From Hyphomicrobiales bacterium 4NK60-0047b (GTDB taxonomy: Bacteria > Pseudomonadota > Alphaproteobacteria > Rhizobiales > HXMU1428-3): 64,000 nt of DNA. How positions within the stretch are numbered: the first letter of the stretch is position 1; each line of letters opens with the position of its first letter. Position numbers and translations under genes: made by a program. The stretch covers positions 1 to 64,000 of the forward strand of contig BAABWY010000009.1 of the NCBI GenBank assembly GCA_040367435.1. The letters run 5' to 3'. Under the pieces are notes generated by a model. It did not search any database and was not told where the DNA came from. It saw only the letters and a program-made list of their open reading frames with translations. Positions 26,782 through 34,504 of this stretch are shown here, piece after piece.

Positions 26782-28899
26782 ATGTTAAAAACATTTACTC
26801 AACAATTGGACAAGATCACAGTGGCTGTTATCGTCTCTGTGTTCCTATTAACTTTGTTCACAATTACTTCCATACACTATATGTTTGTGGATCGTCTTAT
26901 TATTCAAGATGCTCATACATTATCTACAAATGTGGCAGATAAAATACGTGGTGAATTTTTCCCTGGTGATATTTTAAAGAATTCAGCCAAGAGGACGCGT
27001 TCATTTTTACAAACTGGCAATGGTGTTACTGATAGATCTTTTAATCGCAACTCAAAAAATACAAATATTTCAACTGACACATTACCTCAATTCACAGCAC
27101 GCCCCTTACTTGGCGCACCGAAATTAAAACAATTTTTTGATGAGCACATAAATGACCATAATTATTTAAATGCGCTTGAGAGTTTTGCTGTTTATCTTCC
27201 GAGTGGAACTGTCTACCTGCCCCAGAAGAAGTTTAGAGCGGGCTCAGATTTAAAGAAATTTACAAATTCATATCGTTTTGTGTCTTCTGTTCAAAGTGTA
27301 TTTAAAAACGGTAAGAGCCTTTATGCTTTTCGTGAAAATGATGAAAGCACTCATACACAACATTTTATACCACTGAAAAGAGATGGAAAAGTTTTAGGGG
27401 TTGTATTGCTTGAAGCACGGCAAACAACGGCCGGTGCTAAAGTAGCCAATGCAGTTTCAAGTGCTGTTTATTTTACGACTTTTGCAGGCTTGCCTGTTAT
27501 CCTTCTTGTTATGTATTTAGGCTGGATGCGTTTTAGAGAGAAAACACAAGCTCAGGAAAAAATAAGTTTTCTTGCCTTGAACGACCATCTCACGGAACTT
27601 CCTAACAGGCTTACTTTCAATAACATTTTAAAACACACCATTGACATTAATACTGAAGCTGAAGAAGAAAATATTGCTGTTTTTTCAATAGATATTGATG
27701 ACTTTAATCAGATAAATGAAATTATAGGCCATGAAGCAGGCGACCAATACCTCATCTCTATAGCTGAACGTCTACAAGAGTTTAAACCTAAAAGTGCAAC
27801 GTTGTCGCGTATGTCCGGTGATGAGTTTGCGATCATATTGCCGGAAATTTCTACACCCGAAGAAGCATCTGAGTTGGCTGTGCAATTCCTTAAACAAATC
27901 GCTCAGCCCTTTCCTCATAAACAAGAAGATATTACATGTACTGGTAGCATAGGGATAGCCTTTGGTCGGAGTAAAGATCAAAAAGCTGAAACTATATTAA
28001 AGAATGCAAAACTTGCTCTATACCTTGCAAAAGAAGATGGTGGCAATAGCTTCCGCTTTTTTGAACCGACTATGGACCAAGCGTTGCAGCGTCGTAGAGA
28101 ACTTGTGAAAAACCTTACAAGAGCTCTCAAAGAAGAAGAATTTGAGCTTTATTATCAGCCCCAAGTTGAACTCAATGATGCAAAAATAATTGGTTATGAA
28201 GCTTTGTTGCGCTGGAATCACCCGACAAAAGGAATGGTATCTCCTGCCGACTTTATCCCCATACTTGAAGAAACAAAAATGATTGTTGAAGTGGGGGAGT
28301 ATGTCTTGCGCAGAGCTTGTAAAGAAGCTTTGTCATGGGAAAACGATGAAAAGGTTGCCGTGAACCTTTCTACTGTGCAGTTTGAGCATCAAGATGTGCC
28401 TAGCATGGTTGCAAAAGCACTATCTGATACTGGCTTGGCAGCAGAGCGTTTAGAAATTGAGATCACTGAATCGACTCTTATGTCGGATACTGATGCGGCT
28501 TTGGTCATGCTGGAAGATTTGAAAAAACTCGGTGTACATATTGCGATGGATGACTTTGGCACAGGTTATTCAAGTCTTAGTTACATTTCAGAATTTGAAT
28601 TTGATAAAATTAAAATTGATCGTTCTTTTGTATCTTCCATTCAAGATGATGAACGCGCCCGTGCGATTATTACTACTATTATCGGTCTGGGCCGTGCTCT
28701 TGATATTATGATTACAGCTGAAGGTATTGAGACAAATGAACAACTTCTGCTCATACAAGCTGCCGGTTGTCATTTTGGTCAAGGATACCTGTTCGGTCGG
28801 CCAGTTCCCCTTAACGAAATTACAGATAAACAGTCTGCTGAACTTTCTGCTGAAGAAACAAAAGTTAACCCAGCACTCATCAGTTCTCGCGTAGCTTAG
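26782..28899 (+). CDS. Membrane-bound GGDEF/EAL cyclic-di-GMP protein (cyclase motif SGDEF)
   Basis: 705 residues. Two membrane helices (about 13-35 and 232-252) flank a periplasmic sensor region. The GGDEF domain (about 265-425) has SGDEF in place of the catalytic GGDEF; SGDEF is sometimes active, so cyclase function is uncertain. The EAL domain (about 440-685) keeps 'YEALLRWNHP', 'ITESTLMSD' and 'MDDFGTGYSSL', so phosphodiesterase activity is likely. Probably lowers cyclic-di-GMP, relevant to the motility genes in this window. Confidence 0.92.
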   Translation: MLKTFTQQLDKITVAVIVSVFLLTLFTITSIHYMFVDRLIIQDAHTLSTNVADKIRGEFFPGDILKNSAKRTRSFLQTGNGVTDRSFNRNSKNTNISTDTLPQFTARPLLGAPKLKQFFDEHINDHNYLNALESFAVYLPSGTVYLPQKKFRAGSDLKKFTNSYRFVSSVQSVFKNGKSLYAFRENDESTHTQHFIPLKRDGKVLGVVLLEARQTTAGAKVANAVSSAVYFTTFAGLPVILLVMYLGWMRFREKTQAQEKISFLALNDHLTELPNRLTFNNILKHTIDINTEAEEENIAVFSIDIDDFNQINEIIGHEAGDQYLISIAERLQEFKPKSATLSRMSGDEFAIILPEISTPEEASELAVQFLKQIAQPFPHKQEDITCTGSIGIAFGRSKDQKAETILKNAKLALYLAKEDGGNSFRFFEPTMDQALQRRRELVKNLTRALKEEEFELYYQPQVELNDAKIIGYEALLRWNHPTKGMVSPADFIPILEETKMIVEVGEYVLRRACKEALSWENDEKVAVNLSTVQFEHQDVPSMVAKALSDTGLAAERLEIEITESTLMSDTDAALVMLEDLKKLGVHIAMDDFGTGYSSLSYISEFEFDKIKIDRSFVSSIQDDERARAIITTIIGLGRALDIMITAEGIETNEQLLLIQAAGCHFGQGYLFGRPVPLNEITDKQSAELSAEETKVNPALISSRVA

Positions 28900-28942
28900 A
28901 CTTAAATTCAAAACCACTAGCAGTCAGTAATTTATTTATGGT

Positions 28943-29881
28943 TTAGGATCCAGCTTTTATAGCTGGTTTTAATTGCCACTGTTTTTTAAACGTTTGATCT
29001 TTTGTGTCTTTTACCGAAAATTCTAGTTTTGGTTTTGCGCTATCTGTTTGAAAACGAAATCTGATCATTGGGTCTTCACTCAGTGAGATAGCTCCTTCCA
29101 GTTTAATCAATGGTGCCTCATCAAGTTTAACTTCCATGTCATTTACAAAGTGTGCTGGAATGTAGTAACCGGTTACTTGGTTTAGTTGCATACCAGAATA
29201 ATTTGGATGACGGACCATAAGTTGAATTTCACGAGTGCCACTTTTCGAACTTTGGTCTTTACGTACAAGTTCAGTGCCTGGCTTTGGCGTGAACTGACGC
29301 ATTTTCATTTTTCCTATTGAAGCCATTTTAGCGTCGATGTCTTTCATGGCAGGCGCTGAACATCCTCCGGCAGCTTTGACATATTTAGCAACCATAAAAA
29401 GATCACCCTCACTGGTTTCAACTATGGCACGGACATGACTATATTGGTTAACTCTAATTCTTGTTTCCATGTGAAGTGGACCAAGTTTTGGAGATAGAAC
29501 AATTTTAGCAGCTACAGGAACCGGGTTATTATCAATCACCAGAGTTAAAGCTTTTAGAAATGGTTTTTTATTTTCTTTTCCAACTGATTTAGGAAGATTG
29601 GCCTTGATTGTTATTGGTACCAGTGCTGCATCATGCGCTCTGTAAGGGGCTTCCATCATAAGCCAGCTTGGTGCTTTATTTATTTTTCTATTGTCATATA
29701 AGTCTGACTTTAAATCAGCCCACATTTCTTCGTTGATATTTGCCTGTCCAACTGATTTAGCAGCAACTTCAGTAAGTTTTTCCTTCGCCTTTAAGTCACT
29801 AATAAGAGCGATATTCAATGTCAGCAAAGTGATTAGAGATGCAAATATTCCAAGCTTTTTCATTTTTTGTCTCGCTTTCAT
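28943..29881 (-). CDS. Quinoprotein-dehydrogenase-associated SoxYZ-like carrier protein
   Basis: 312 residues. Signal peptide at the N-terminus (about 8-33), then a SoxY-like half with the swinging-arm Cys in 'KAAGGCSAP' (about residue 175) and a SoxZ-like half (from about 205; 'REIQLMVRHPNYSGMQ', 'VNDMEVKLDEAPL'). Such SoxY-SoxZ fusions occur with PQQ-dependent dehydrogenases rather than thiosulfate oxidation. The two genes upstream, metallohydrolase and CXXCW protein, are its usual companions. Start codon is uncertain: GTG 29887, ATG 29881 or ATG 29863. Confidence 0.85.
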   Translation of the reverse strand: MKARQKMKKLGIFASLITLLTLNIALISDLKAKEKLTEVAAKSVGQANINEEMWADLKSDLYDNRKINKAPSWLMMEAPYRAHDAALVPITIKANLPKSVGKENKKPFLKALTLVIDNNPVPVAAKIVLSPKLGPLHMETRIRVNQYSHVRAIVETSEGDLFMVAKYVKAAGGCSAPAMKDIDAKMASIGKMKMRQFTPKPGTELVRKDQSSKSGTREIQLMVRHPNYSGMQLNQVTGYYIPAHFVNDMEVKLDEAPLIKLEGAISLSEDPMIRFRFQTDSAKPKLEFSVKDTKDQTFKKQWQLKPAIKAGS

Positions 29882-30206
29882 TTTCACTTCGTTGAATTCT
29901 CTTGTTCCTATTTTTTAGCGAAGGTCAAATTCCATATTCGCCTCAACTCTTAGGTGATGTATTGGGCCAAATTGGCTATTGTAAATGGTGTGAACTATAT
30001 TGTTAAAATACGGCCGAACGGATAGAATCCTAATGTCTATTCAGTCCATGATACAAAGGCCATAAAATCAAAAACATACAATTAATCTCGGCCCTTTTTC
30101 TACCTATTGGTCAGTATATCAGCTTACCGGCATATATAAACATTCTTGCATGCAAATCAAATCATGCAGACAGCCTATCATTCCTTAATTTATTGGTTTA
30201 AATGAA
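29882..30206. other. Intergenic region between metallohydrolase and SoxYZ-like genes
   Basis: 325 bp, no gene seen. The gap suggests that the SoxYZ-like gene has its own promoter. No hairpin repeat copy or terminator is obvious. Confidence 0.35.
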
Positions 30207-31283
30207 TTATTCCCATTCTAGCTCAGCAAAAGATGTGGATGCATTTCTTGCATTGAATTCTTCGAAAAGCTTCCATTTCTTTTTTTCTGACACTGCAGCC
30301 CTATTTTGAGCCTCTCGCATGGTGCCGCCCTCTTCAATTATTTTGCGCAAATCCGCGGTTAGTTTTTCCAAATAACCCTGTTGTGGCTCCAATGCCTTGG
30401 GCCATTTTAATAGAGGGCCACCATGCCCTGGGATAACAAATTTTGCTGGAATTTTTGAGAGCTCTTTCATTTCTCTAAGCCAACCTAACAGACTGCCATC
30501 GACTACTGGGGTGTGCTCGTGAAACAGAAGATCACCAGTCCAAATTATTTTTAATTCCGGGTCAAAAACAGTTAAGTCATGATCTGTATGGGCAGTGCCG
30601 AAAGCTCGAAGTTCAAGTTTCTTGTTTCCTAAGTCAATCGTGCTTGTTTCGCTTACTAGTAGGGTTGGTGGGATGATTTTAGTACCGACCAATTGATCTT
30701 TTCCCATAATACGCGTTAGATTTTCCAGATAGATTTTCCCTCTATCTGCCATTGCTCTTTTTAAATTTTTATGACCGACAAAAACAGCTCCTTCTTTTTC
30801 AAAAGCAGCGTTGCCGAAAATATGATCTGGATGAGTATGAGTGTTGATGACATGGCTAATTGGTTTGTCTGTAATTTTTCTAATCACGCTAAGCAGTCTG
30901 GCTCCATCGCAATAACTTCCCCCCGTATCAATAACGGCAACATACTTTTCACCAATGACGAAACTTATTGTTGCAATGGCAGCTAAATTATCCTTGGTGA
31001 AAATTTCATTTAGGCCCTTACGCACGTAGATGTTTTTTGCAACCTCAATAACTTTAACTGACTGATTGTTTGTTTTGGGGCATGTGATTGTTTTTTTTGC
31101 ATGTGCTATTTGAGGGCTGAAAAAAAACTTGACTATAGACGAGACAAAAAGAAATGAAGAATGTTCATTTTCAGTCAGCTCAAATTTAGTTAGTGCAGAT
31201 CCTCTTAGCACTAATCCTGTGAGTACTGATCCTGTGAGCACCGTTAAAATTATGAGGAGTGCTATCGATGTTTTTTTTACCAT
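30207..31283 (-). CDS. Quinoprotein relay zinc metallohydrolase (metallo-beta-lactamase fold)
   Basis: 358 residues. Metallo-beta-lactamase motifs: 'NTHTHPDHIFGN' (HxHxDH), 'TAHTDHDLTV', 'IWTGDLLFHEHTPV' and 'VIPGHGGPLL'. The 'CPKTNNQSVKVIEVAKNIYVRKGLNE' opening after an export signal matches the quinoprotein relay metallohydrolase subfamily. The N-terminus is unusually long; residues 18-32 are an imperfect repeat (GSVLTG, GLVLRG, GSALTK) that comes from a short tandem DNA repeat. The ATG has GAGGGG just upstream. Substrate unknown, probably a sulfur or thioester intermediate on the SoxYZ-like carrier (inference). Confidence 0.82.
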   Translation of the reverse strand: MVKKTSIALLIILTVLTGSVLTGLVLRGSALTKFELTENEHSSFLFVSSIVKFFFSPQIAHAKKTITCPKTNNQSVKVIEVAKNIYVRKGLNEIFTKDNLAAIATISFVIGEKYVAVIDTGGSYCDGARLLSVIRKITDKPISHVINTHTHPDHIFGNAAFEKEGAVFVGHKNLKRAMADRGKIYLENLTRIMGKDQLVGTKIIPPTLLVSETSTIDLGNKKLELRAFGTAHTDHDLTVFDPELKIIWTGDLLFHEHTPVVDGSLLGWLREMKELSKIPAKFVIPGHGGPLLKWPKALEPQQGYLEKLTADLRKIIEEGGTMREAQNRAAVSEKKKWKLFEEFNARNASTSFAELEWE

Positions 31284-31503
31284 TTAGCCCCTCTAATTAT
31301 AAACTGTTTTTATCTTTCATAGTTTTATCATCATCTTTCACCAAGATCCTGACAAGGCACTATTATCAAAACATATCATAAACGCAGAATATACTTGGCT
31401 AATACACTGTAAATGATGCATTATTCATCTTGATTGGCGCAGCTTCTTAAAGACTAACCTTTTTCTATTATTATCCCCCTCTCTTGCAGACTATAGTGTT
31501 TGA

Positions 31504-32436
31504 ATGAAGAGAATCAGACAAAATTTTTCCCCTCGGAGGGACCATAATTATTTGGTTTCACTGATTTTTTTATTTTTTTCTCTTCTTTTTTACGCTTCAG
31601 ATGCTAATTCTTCTGTTGCCCTTCAGTTGCCTACTAGCAGCCGGACTGAGCATCCGCGTTATATTTACGATTCAGATGCGAGTTCTTTCTTGGCTCCTTC
31701 AGTTGCCCACAAGCATCCGCGTTTAAATTTCTCCAGGCTAGAGTGCTGTGTATTTTTTGATGGAATGAAAACTGCCCCTTCAAAAGCATTTAGCGATTTT
31801 CCTCCATTTAATGTGACTTATACGAAAGGCAGGCCATCAAAAAATAGCATTCTAGCTGGTGAAATTTTTTATTCTCAAATACATCAAATAGAAGAAAACC
31901 AAGAAGAAGCTCTGCGTTTTCCTGATGAACCTCCCCTTGAACCAGACGATTATAGGATGAATAAATATCGAGAAATGGTTCCTGCAACTTTAAAAGGAGC
32001 AACAGTTGTCAACAGTGTGGAAGCCAAAGAGTTATATGAAAAGAAGAAGACGCTTTTCATAGATGTGATGCCTTATATCCCCAAACCGCCCAACTTACCA
32101 AAGACAATGATTTGGCGTGAAAAGACGCGGAAAAATATTGAAGGTAGTTCTTGGTTGGCTAATGTTGGATATGGTGCTTTGCCCCCTGAAATGACGACTT
32201 ATTTTAAAAGCAATTTAACAAAACTTACTTCAGGTAACTTCTCTTACCCGCTGTTATTTTATTGCCAGCAACAATGCTGGATGAGCTGGAACGCTGCTAA
32301 GCGAGCGCTTGAATATGGCTATAGCTCTGTCTATTGGTTTCCACGCGGAACAGATGGCTGGCTGGAAATAGGCGGTAAAGTGAAAAAAGCGATACCGGTA
32401 CCTTTGCCAAATATGACGCGCAGGCTTACGCAGTAA
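31504..32436 (+). CDS. PQQ-dependent catabolism-associated CXXCW-motif protein, rhodanese-like
   Basis: 310 residues. The C-terminal rhodanese-like domain (about 165-300) ends with the family signature 'CQQQCWMSWNAAKRALEYGYSSVYWFPRGTDGW'-type segment, split here as CQQQCW and YWFPRGTDGW. Predicted exported (hydrophobic segment about 16-33). Residues about 30-75 are encoded by two nested palindromic repeats (31593-31722), which add an apparently non-conserved spacer in frame. It is divergent from the metallohydrolase gene and completes the three-protein quinoprotein relay set. Confidence 0.82.
   Translation: MKRIRQNFSPRRDHNYLVSLIFLFFSLLFYASDANSSVALQLPTSSRTEHPRYIYDSDASSFLAPSVAHKHPRLNFSRLECCVFFDGMKTAPSKAFSDFPPFNVTYTKGRPSKNSILAGEIFYSQIHQIEENQEEALRFPDEPPLEPDDYRMNKYREMVPATLKGATVVNSVEAKELYEKKKTLFIDVMPYIPKPPNLPKTMIWREKTRKNIEGSSWLANVGYGALPPEMTTYFKSNLTKLTSGNFSYPLLFYCQQQCWMSWNAAKRALEYGYSSVYWFPRGTDGWLEIGGKVKKAIPVPLPNMTRRLTQ
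31593..31722 (+). repeat. Palindromic repeats nested in frame inside the CXXCW gene
   Basis: The GATGC/GCATC outer arms at 31593-31660 enclose a GTTGC-type hairpin (CAGTTGC…GCAGCC), and a second unit at 31670-31722 ends again in AAGCATCCGCGT. The region is translated as part of the preceding gene, shortly after its signal peptide. This recalls the in-frame palindromic elements described in Rickettsia genes. Confidence 0.7.
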
Positions 32437-32440
32437 TATC

Positions 32441-32645
32441 TCTCACGGCTTTTTGTTGTGCTTCAGATGCCCACTACGCATCCGCACTATCCGCTTCCGA
32501 GGGGGCGGGCTAGGCACCGGATTACGCTTATGCTTCGTCATGTCCCACAGCCCTAAAGGGCTGAGCTCCTTCGGTTGCCCACCAGCAACCGTCGCGGTAA
32601 CTACGCTTTTTCTTTGCGCTTCAGTTGCCCAATCTCAACCGCGCT
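32441..32645 (+). repeat. Palindromic repeat cluster C with composite hairpins
   Basis: It starts with TCTCACGGCT (32441-32450). A full GATGC-type unit follows at 32458-32487, then a composite segment (32490-32600) whose order of hairpins matches the larger repeat at 53056: a GC-rich section, 'CTTCGTCATGTCC', stem CAGCCC/GGGCTG, 'TCCTTCGG'. A GTTGC-type hairpin (about 32573-32590) and a partly eroded unit at 32616-32644 end it. It fills the gap between the CXXCW gene and the next terminator. Confidence 0.8.
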
Positions 32646-32654
32646 AAAGACAAT

Positions 32655-32698
32655 AAAAAAACCTGCCTCTTGTTTTCTTAGAAAAAAAAGAGGCAGGC
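32655..32698 (-). terminator. Terminator after the 62-residue membrane protein gene
   Basis: Stem CCTGCCTCTT / AAGAGGCAGG (10 bp) with a T/A-rich loop; on the minus strand it is followed by seven T residues. It lies 28 bp after the small gene's stop codon. Confidence 0.85.
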
Positions 32699-32726
32699 TA
32701 TATATTTTGGATTGTAACTTTTTATT

Positions 32727-32915
32727 TTACATCCGGCGGAAGATTACGCCTAGGAGTAATAGAACATAGGCTACAAGAAGAACTTCAAAATAGTTTCCGC
32801 GAACAATGTCTGTCAGTACAGGAATTTGTATGCCGAAATATTTTGATGCTACGACTAGAGCAGCTAGAATAAATGAAATGATGAAAGTTACAAATGATGG
32901 TGCTGATGGTCTCAT
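32727..32915 (-). CDS. Small membrane protein with two transmembrane helices
   Basis: 62 residues with two hydrophobic helices (about 8-26 and 42-58) and a basic end (FRRM). A strong Shine-Dalgarno (AGAGGGA) lies ahead of its ATG and a terminator follows it, so this short frame is a real gene. I do not recognise a family; similar small proteins of unknown role are common in the Hyphomicrobiales. Confidence 0.72.
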   Translation of the reverse strand: MRPSAPSFVTFIISFILAALVVASKYFGIQIPVLTDIVRGNYFEVLLVAYVLLLLGVIFRRM

Positions 32916-32962
32916 TTTACGTCCCTCTGTAAATGATAATTATTATAATAATAACGCCAACC

Positions 32963-33487
32963 TTAGTCAGCTTTATCCATTTGCAGATTAATTTCAACCA
33001 TTATATCTTCAGCAATCGCCTCGGTTGCTTCTCTTAGCTCAATAAATGTAAGTCCTTCTGGTAAGCGGATTTCAGCTTTTGCTGTGAACATGGCTTCTCC
33101 AGCCATACTTGCTGTAAAAATATCTGTTTCCAATTCTTCAATCGTCACTTGTTTTTCTGCGAGTAAATGTGTGATTTCTGCGACAATGCCTTTATGATCG
33201 ATACCTGTTAGCTCAATCTGTGCTTTTTGCCCTTTAGGCTTGGGCTGTTCTGATGTTTCAACCAGATTTATAATAATGCCTTTTTGAGTTAGCCCTTCCA
33301 ACTCTGTTTTTAAAGCTGAAACATTTGTGGATTGTGATGATGTAAACTGGACCATGCCCGCAAATTGCCCACTTAATCTAGACATCGAACTTTTTACCCA
33401 GTTCCCATCATGCTTGGTGATGATCCCTGCGATTTCCTCAACAATGCCGGCTCTGTCTTCAGATATGGCTGTGATAACCCATTCCAT
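32963..33487 (-). CDS. GcvR-like ACT-domain regulatory protein
   Basis: 174 residues formed by two ACT domains: 'WVITAISEDRAGIVEEIAGIITKHDGNWVKSSMSRLSGQFAGMV' and 'IELTGIDHKGIVAEITHLLAEKQVTIEELETD'. This is the organisation of GcvR, which controls the glycine cleavage system by binding GcvA. No gcv gene is nearby, so a general amino-acid-sensing role is the safe reading. GAGGGA precedes the ATG. Confidence 0.85.
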   Translation of the reverse strand: MEWVITAISEDRAGIVEEIAGIITKHDGNWVKSSMSRLSGQFAGMVQFTSSQSTNVSALKTELEGLTQKGIIINLVETSEQPKPKGQKAQIELTGIDHKGIVAEITHLLAEKQVTIEELETDIFTASMAGEAMFTAKAEIRLPEGLTFIELREATEAIAEDIMVEINLQMDKAD

Positions 33488-33727
33488 AGTTTTGTTCCCT
33501 CAGAAATTTATTCTTTTTATATTGTGTTTTTTATCTTTGTTTTAATTTTGGTTAGTAAATCTTTTTTTCTGTATCGTTTTTATGAAAGAATTTCTTTGAT
33601 TTTTTATAAAATGTATAGTTCTTAATTCTTTATATTTTTTCCGTGCCCTTTGGACCAGCGCGCTTCACGTGCAGATCACTTATTGGACCATAGTTTTTGG
33701 CACTTAAACTTAGACAGTTTTGATTTT

Positions 33728-34465
33728 ATGCACCGCTATAAGTTAACAATTGAATATGATGGCACGCCCTATGTTGGCTGGCAAATACAGGATAATGGTC
33801 TTTCTGTTCAGGAAGTTCTCAGAACAGCCCTTAAAAACCTTTCCGGGGAAGATTTAGTTCCTAAAGGTTCTGGTCGGACTGATGCTGGTGTTCATGCGCT
33901 TGGGCAAGTTGCGCATATTGACCTCTCTAAAGAGTGGAGCGTTGATAAAATTCGGGATGGTTTGAATTACCATATTCGCCCTGCTCCCATTGCCATTACA
34001 AAAGCTGAAGTTGTACCAGAAGATTTTGATGCTCGTTTTTCGGCTACTCTTCGTCATTATCGCTATATTATTGTTAATCGGCGTGCTCGGCTCACAATTG
34101 ACCGAGCTTATGCCTGGTTGGTTCCTCGCCCCTTAAATGAGAAATTAATGCATGAAGCGGCGCAAAGTTTTGTTGGTCATCACGACTTCACAACCTTTCG
34201 CTCAACTCACTGCCAAGCGAAAAGCCCTTTAAAATCTATTGACGCCGTTTCTGTATATCGGAACGGCGACAAAATATTTGTCGAGTGTTCTGCTCGCAGT
34301 TTCATGCATAACCAGGTGCGGTCTATGGTTGGATCTCTTGCAGAAGTTGGTATGGGTAAATGGCCAGTTAGCGGCATTCAAACTGCCATAGAAGCCAAGG
34401 CGCGGTCGGCTTGTGGGCCGGTTGCCCCGGCCCACGGTTTGTATTTCTTACAAGTTGACTATTAG
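33728..34465 (+). CDS. truA: tRNA pseudouridine(38-40) synthase TruA
   Basis: 245 residues. It isomerises uridines 38-40 in the tRNA anticodon arm. 'YKLTIEYDGTPYVGWQIQ' opens the fold, and the catalytic Asp is in 'GSGRTDAGVHALGQVAH'. 'HHDFTTFRS' and 'FMHNQVRSMVGSL' are also typical. The ATG at 33728 gives the normal N-terminus; the frame opens 26 codons earlier but that extension has no family counterpart. No clear Shine-Dalgarno was seen. Confidence 0.95.
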   Translation: MHRYKLTIEYDGTPYVGWQIQDNGLSVQEVLRTALKNLSGEDLVPKGSGRTDAGVHALGQVAHIDLSKEWSVDKIRDGLNYHIRPAPIAITKAEVVPEDFDARFSATLRHYRYIIVNRRARLTIDRAYAWLVPRPLNEKLMHEAAQSFVGHHDFTTFRSTHCQAKSPLKSIDAVSVYRNGDKIFVECSARSFMHNQVRSMVGSLAEVGMGKWPVSGIQTAIEAKARSACGPVAPAHGLYFLQVDY

Positions 34466-34504
34466 TTCAAATAAATTTCTTCTATTTGAACTCCCCGTTT
34501 TATT

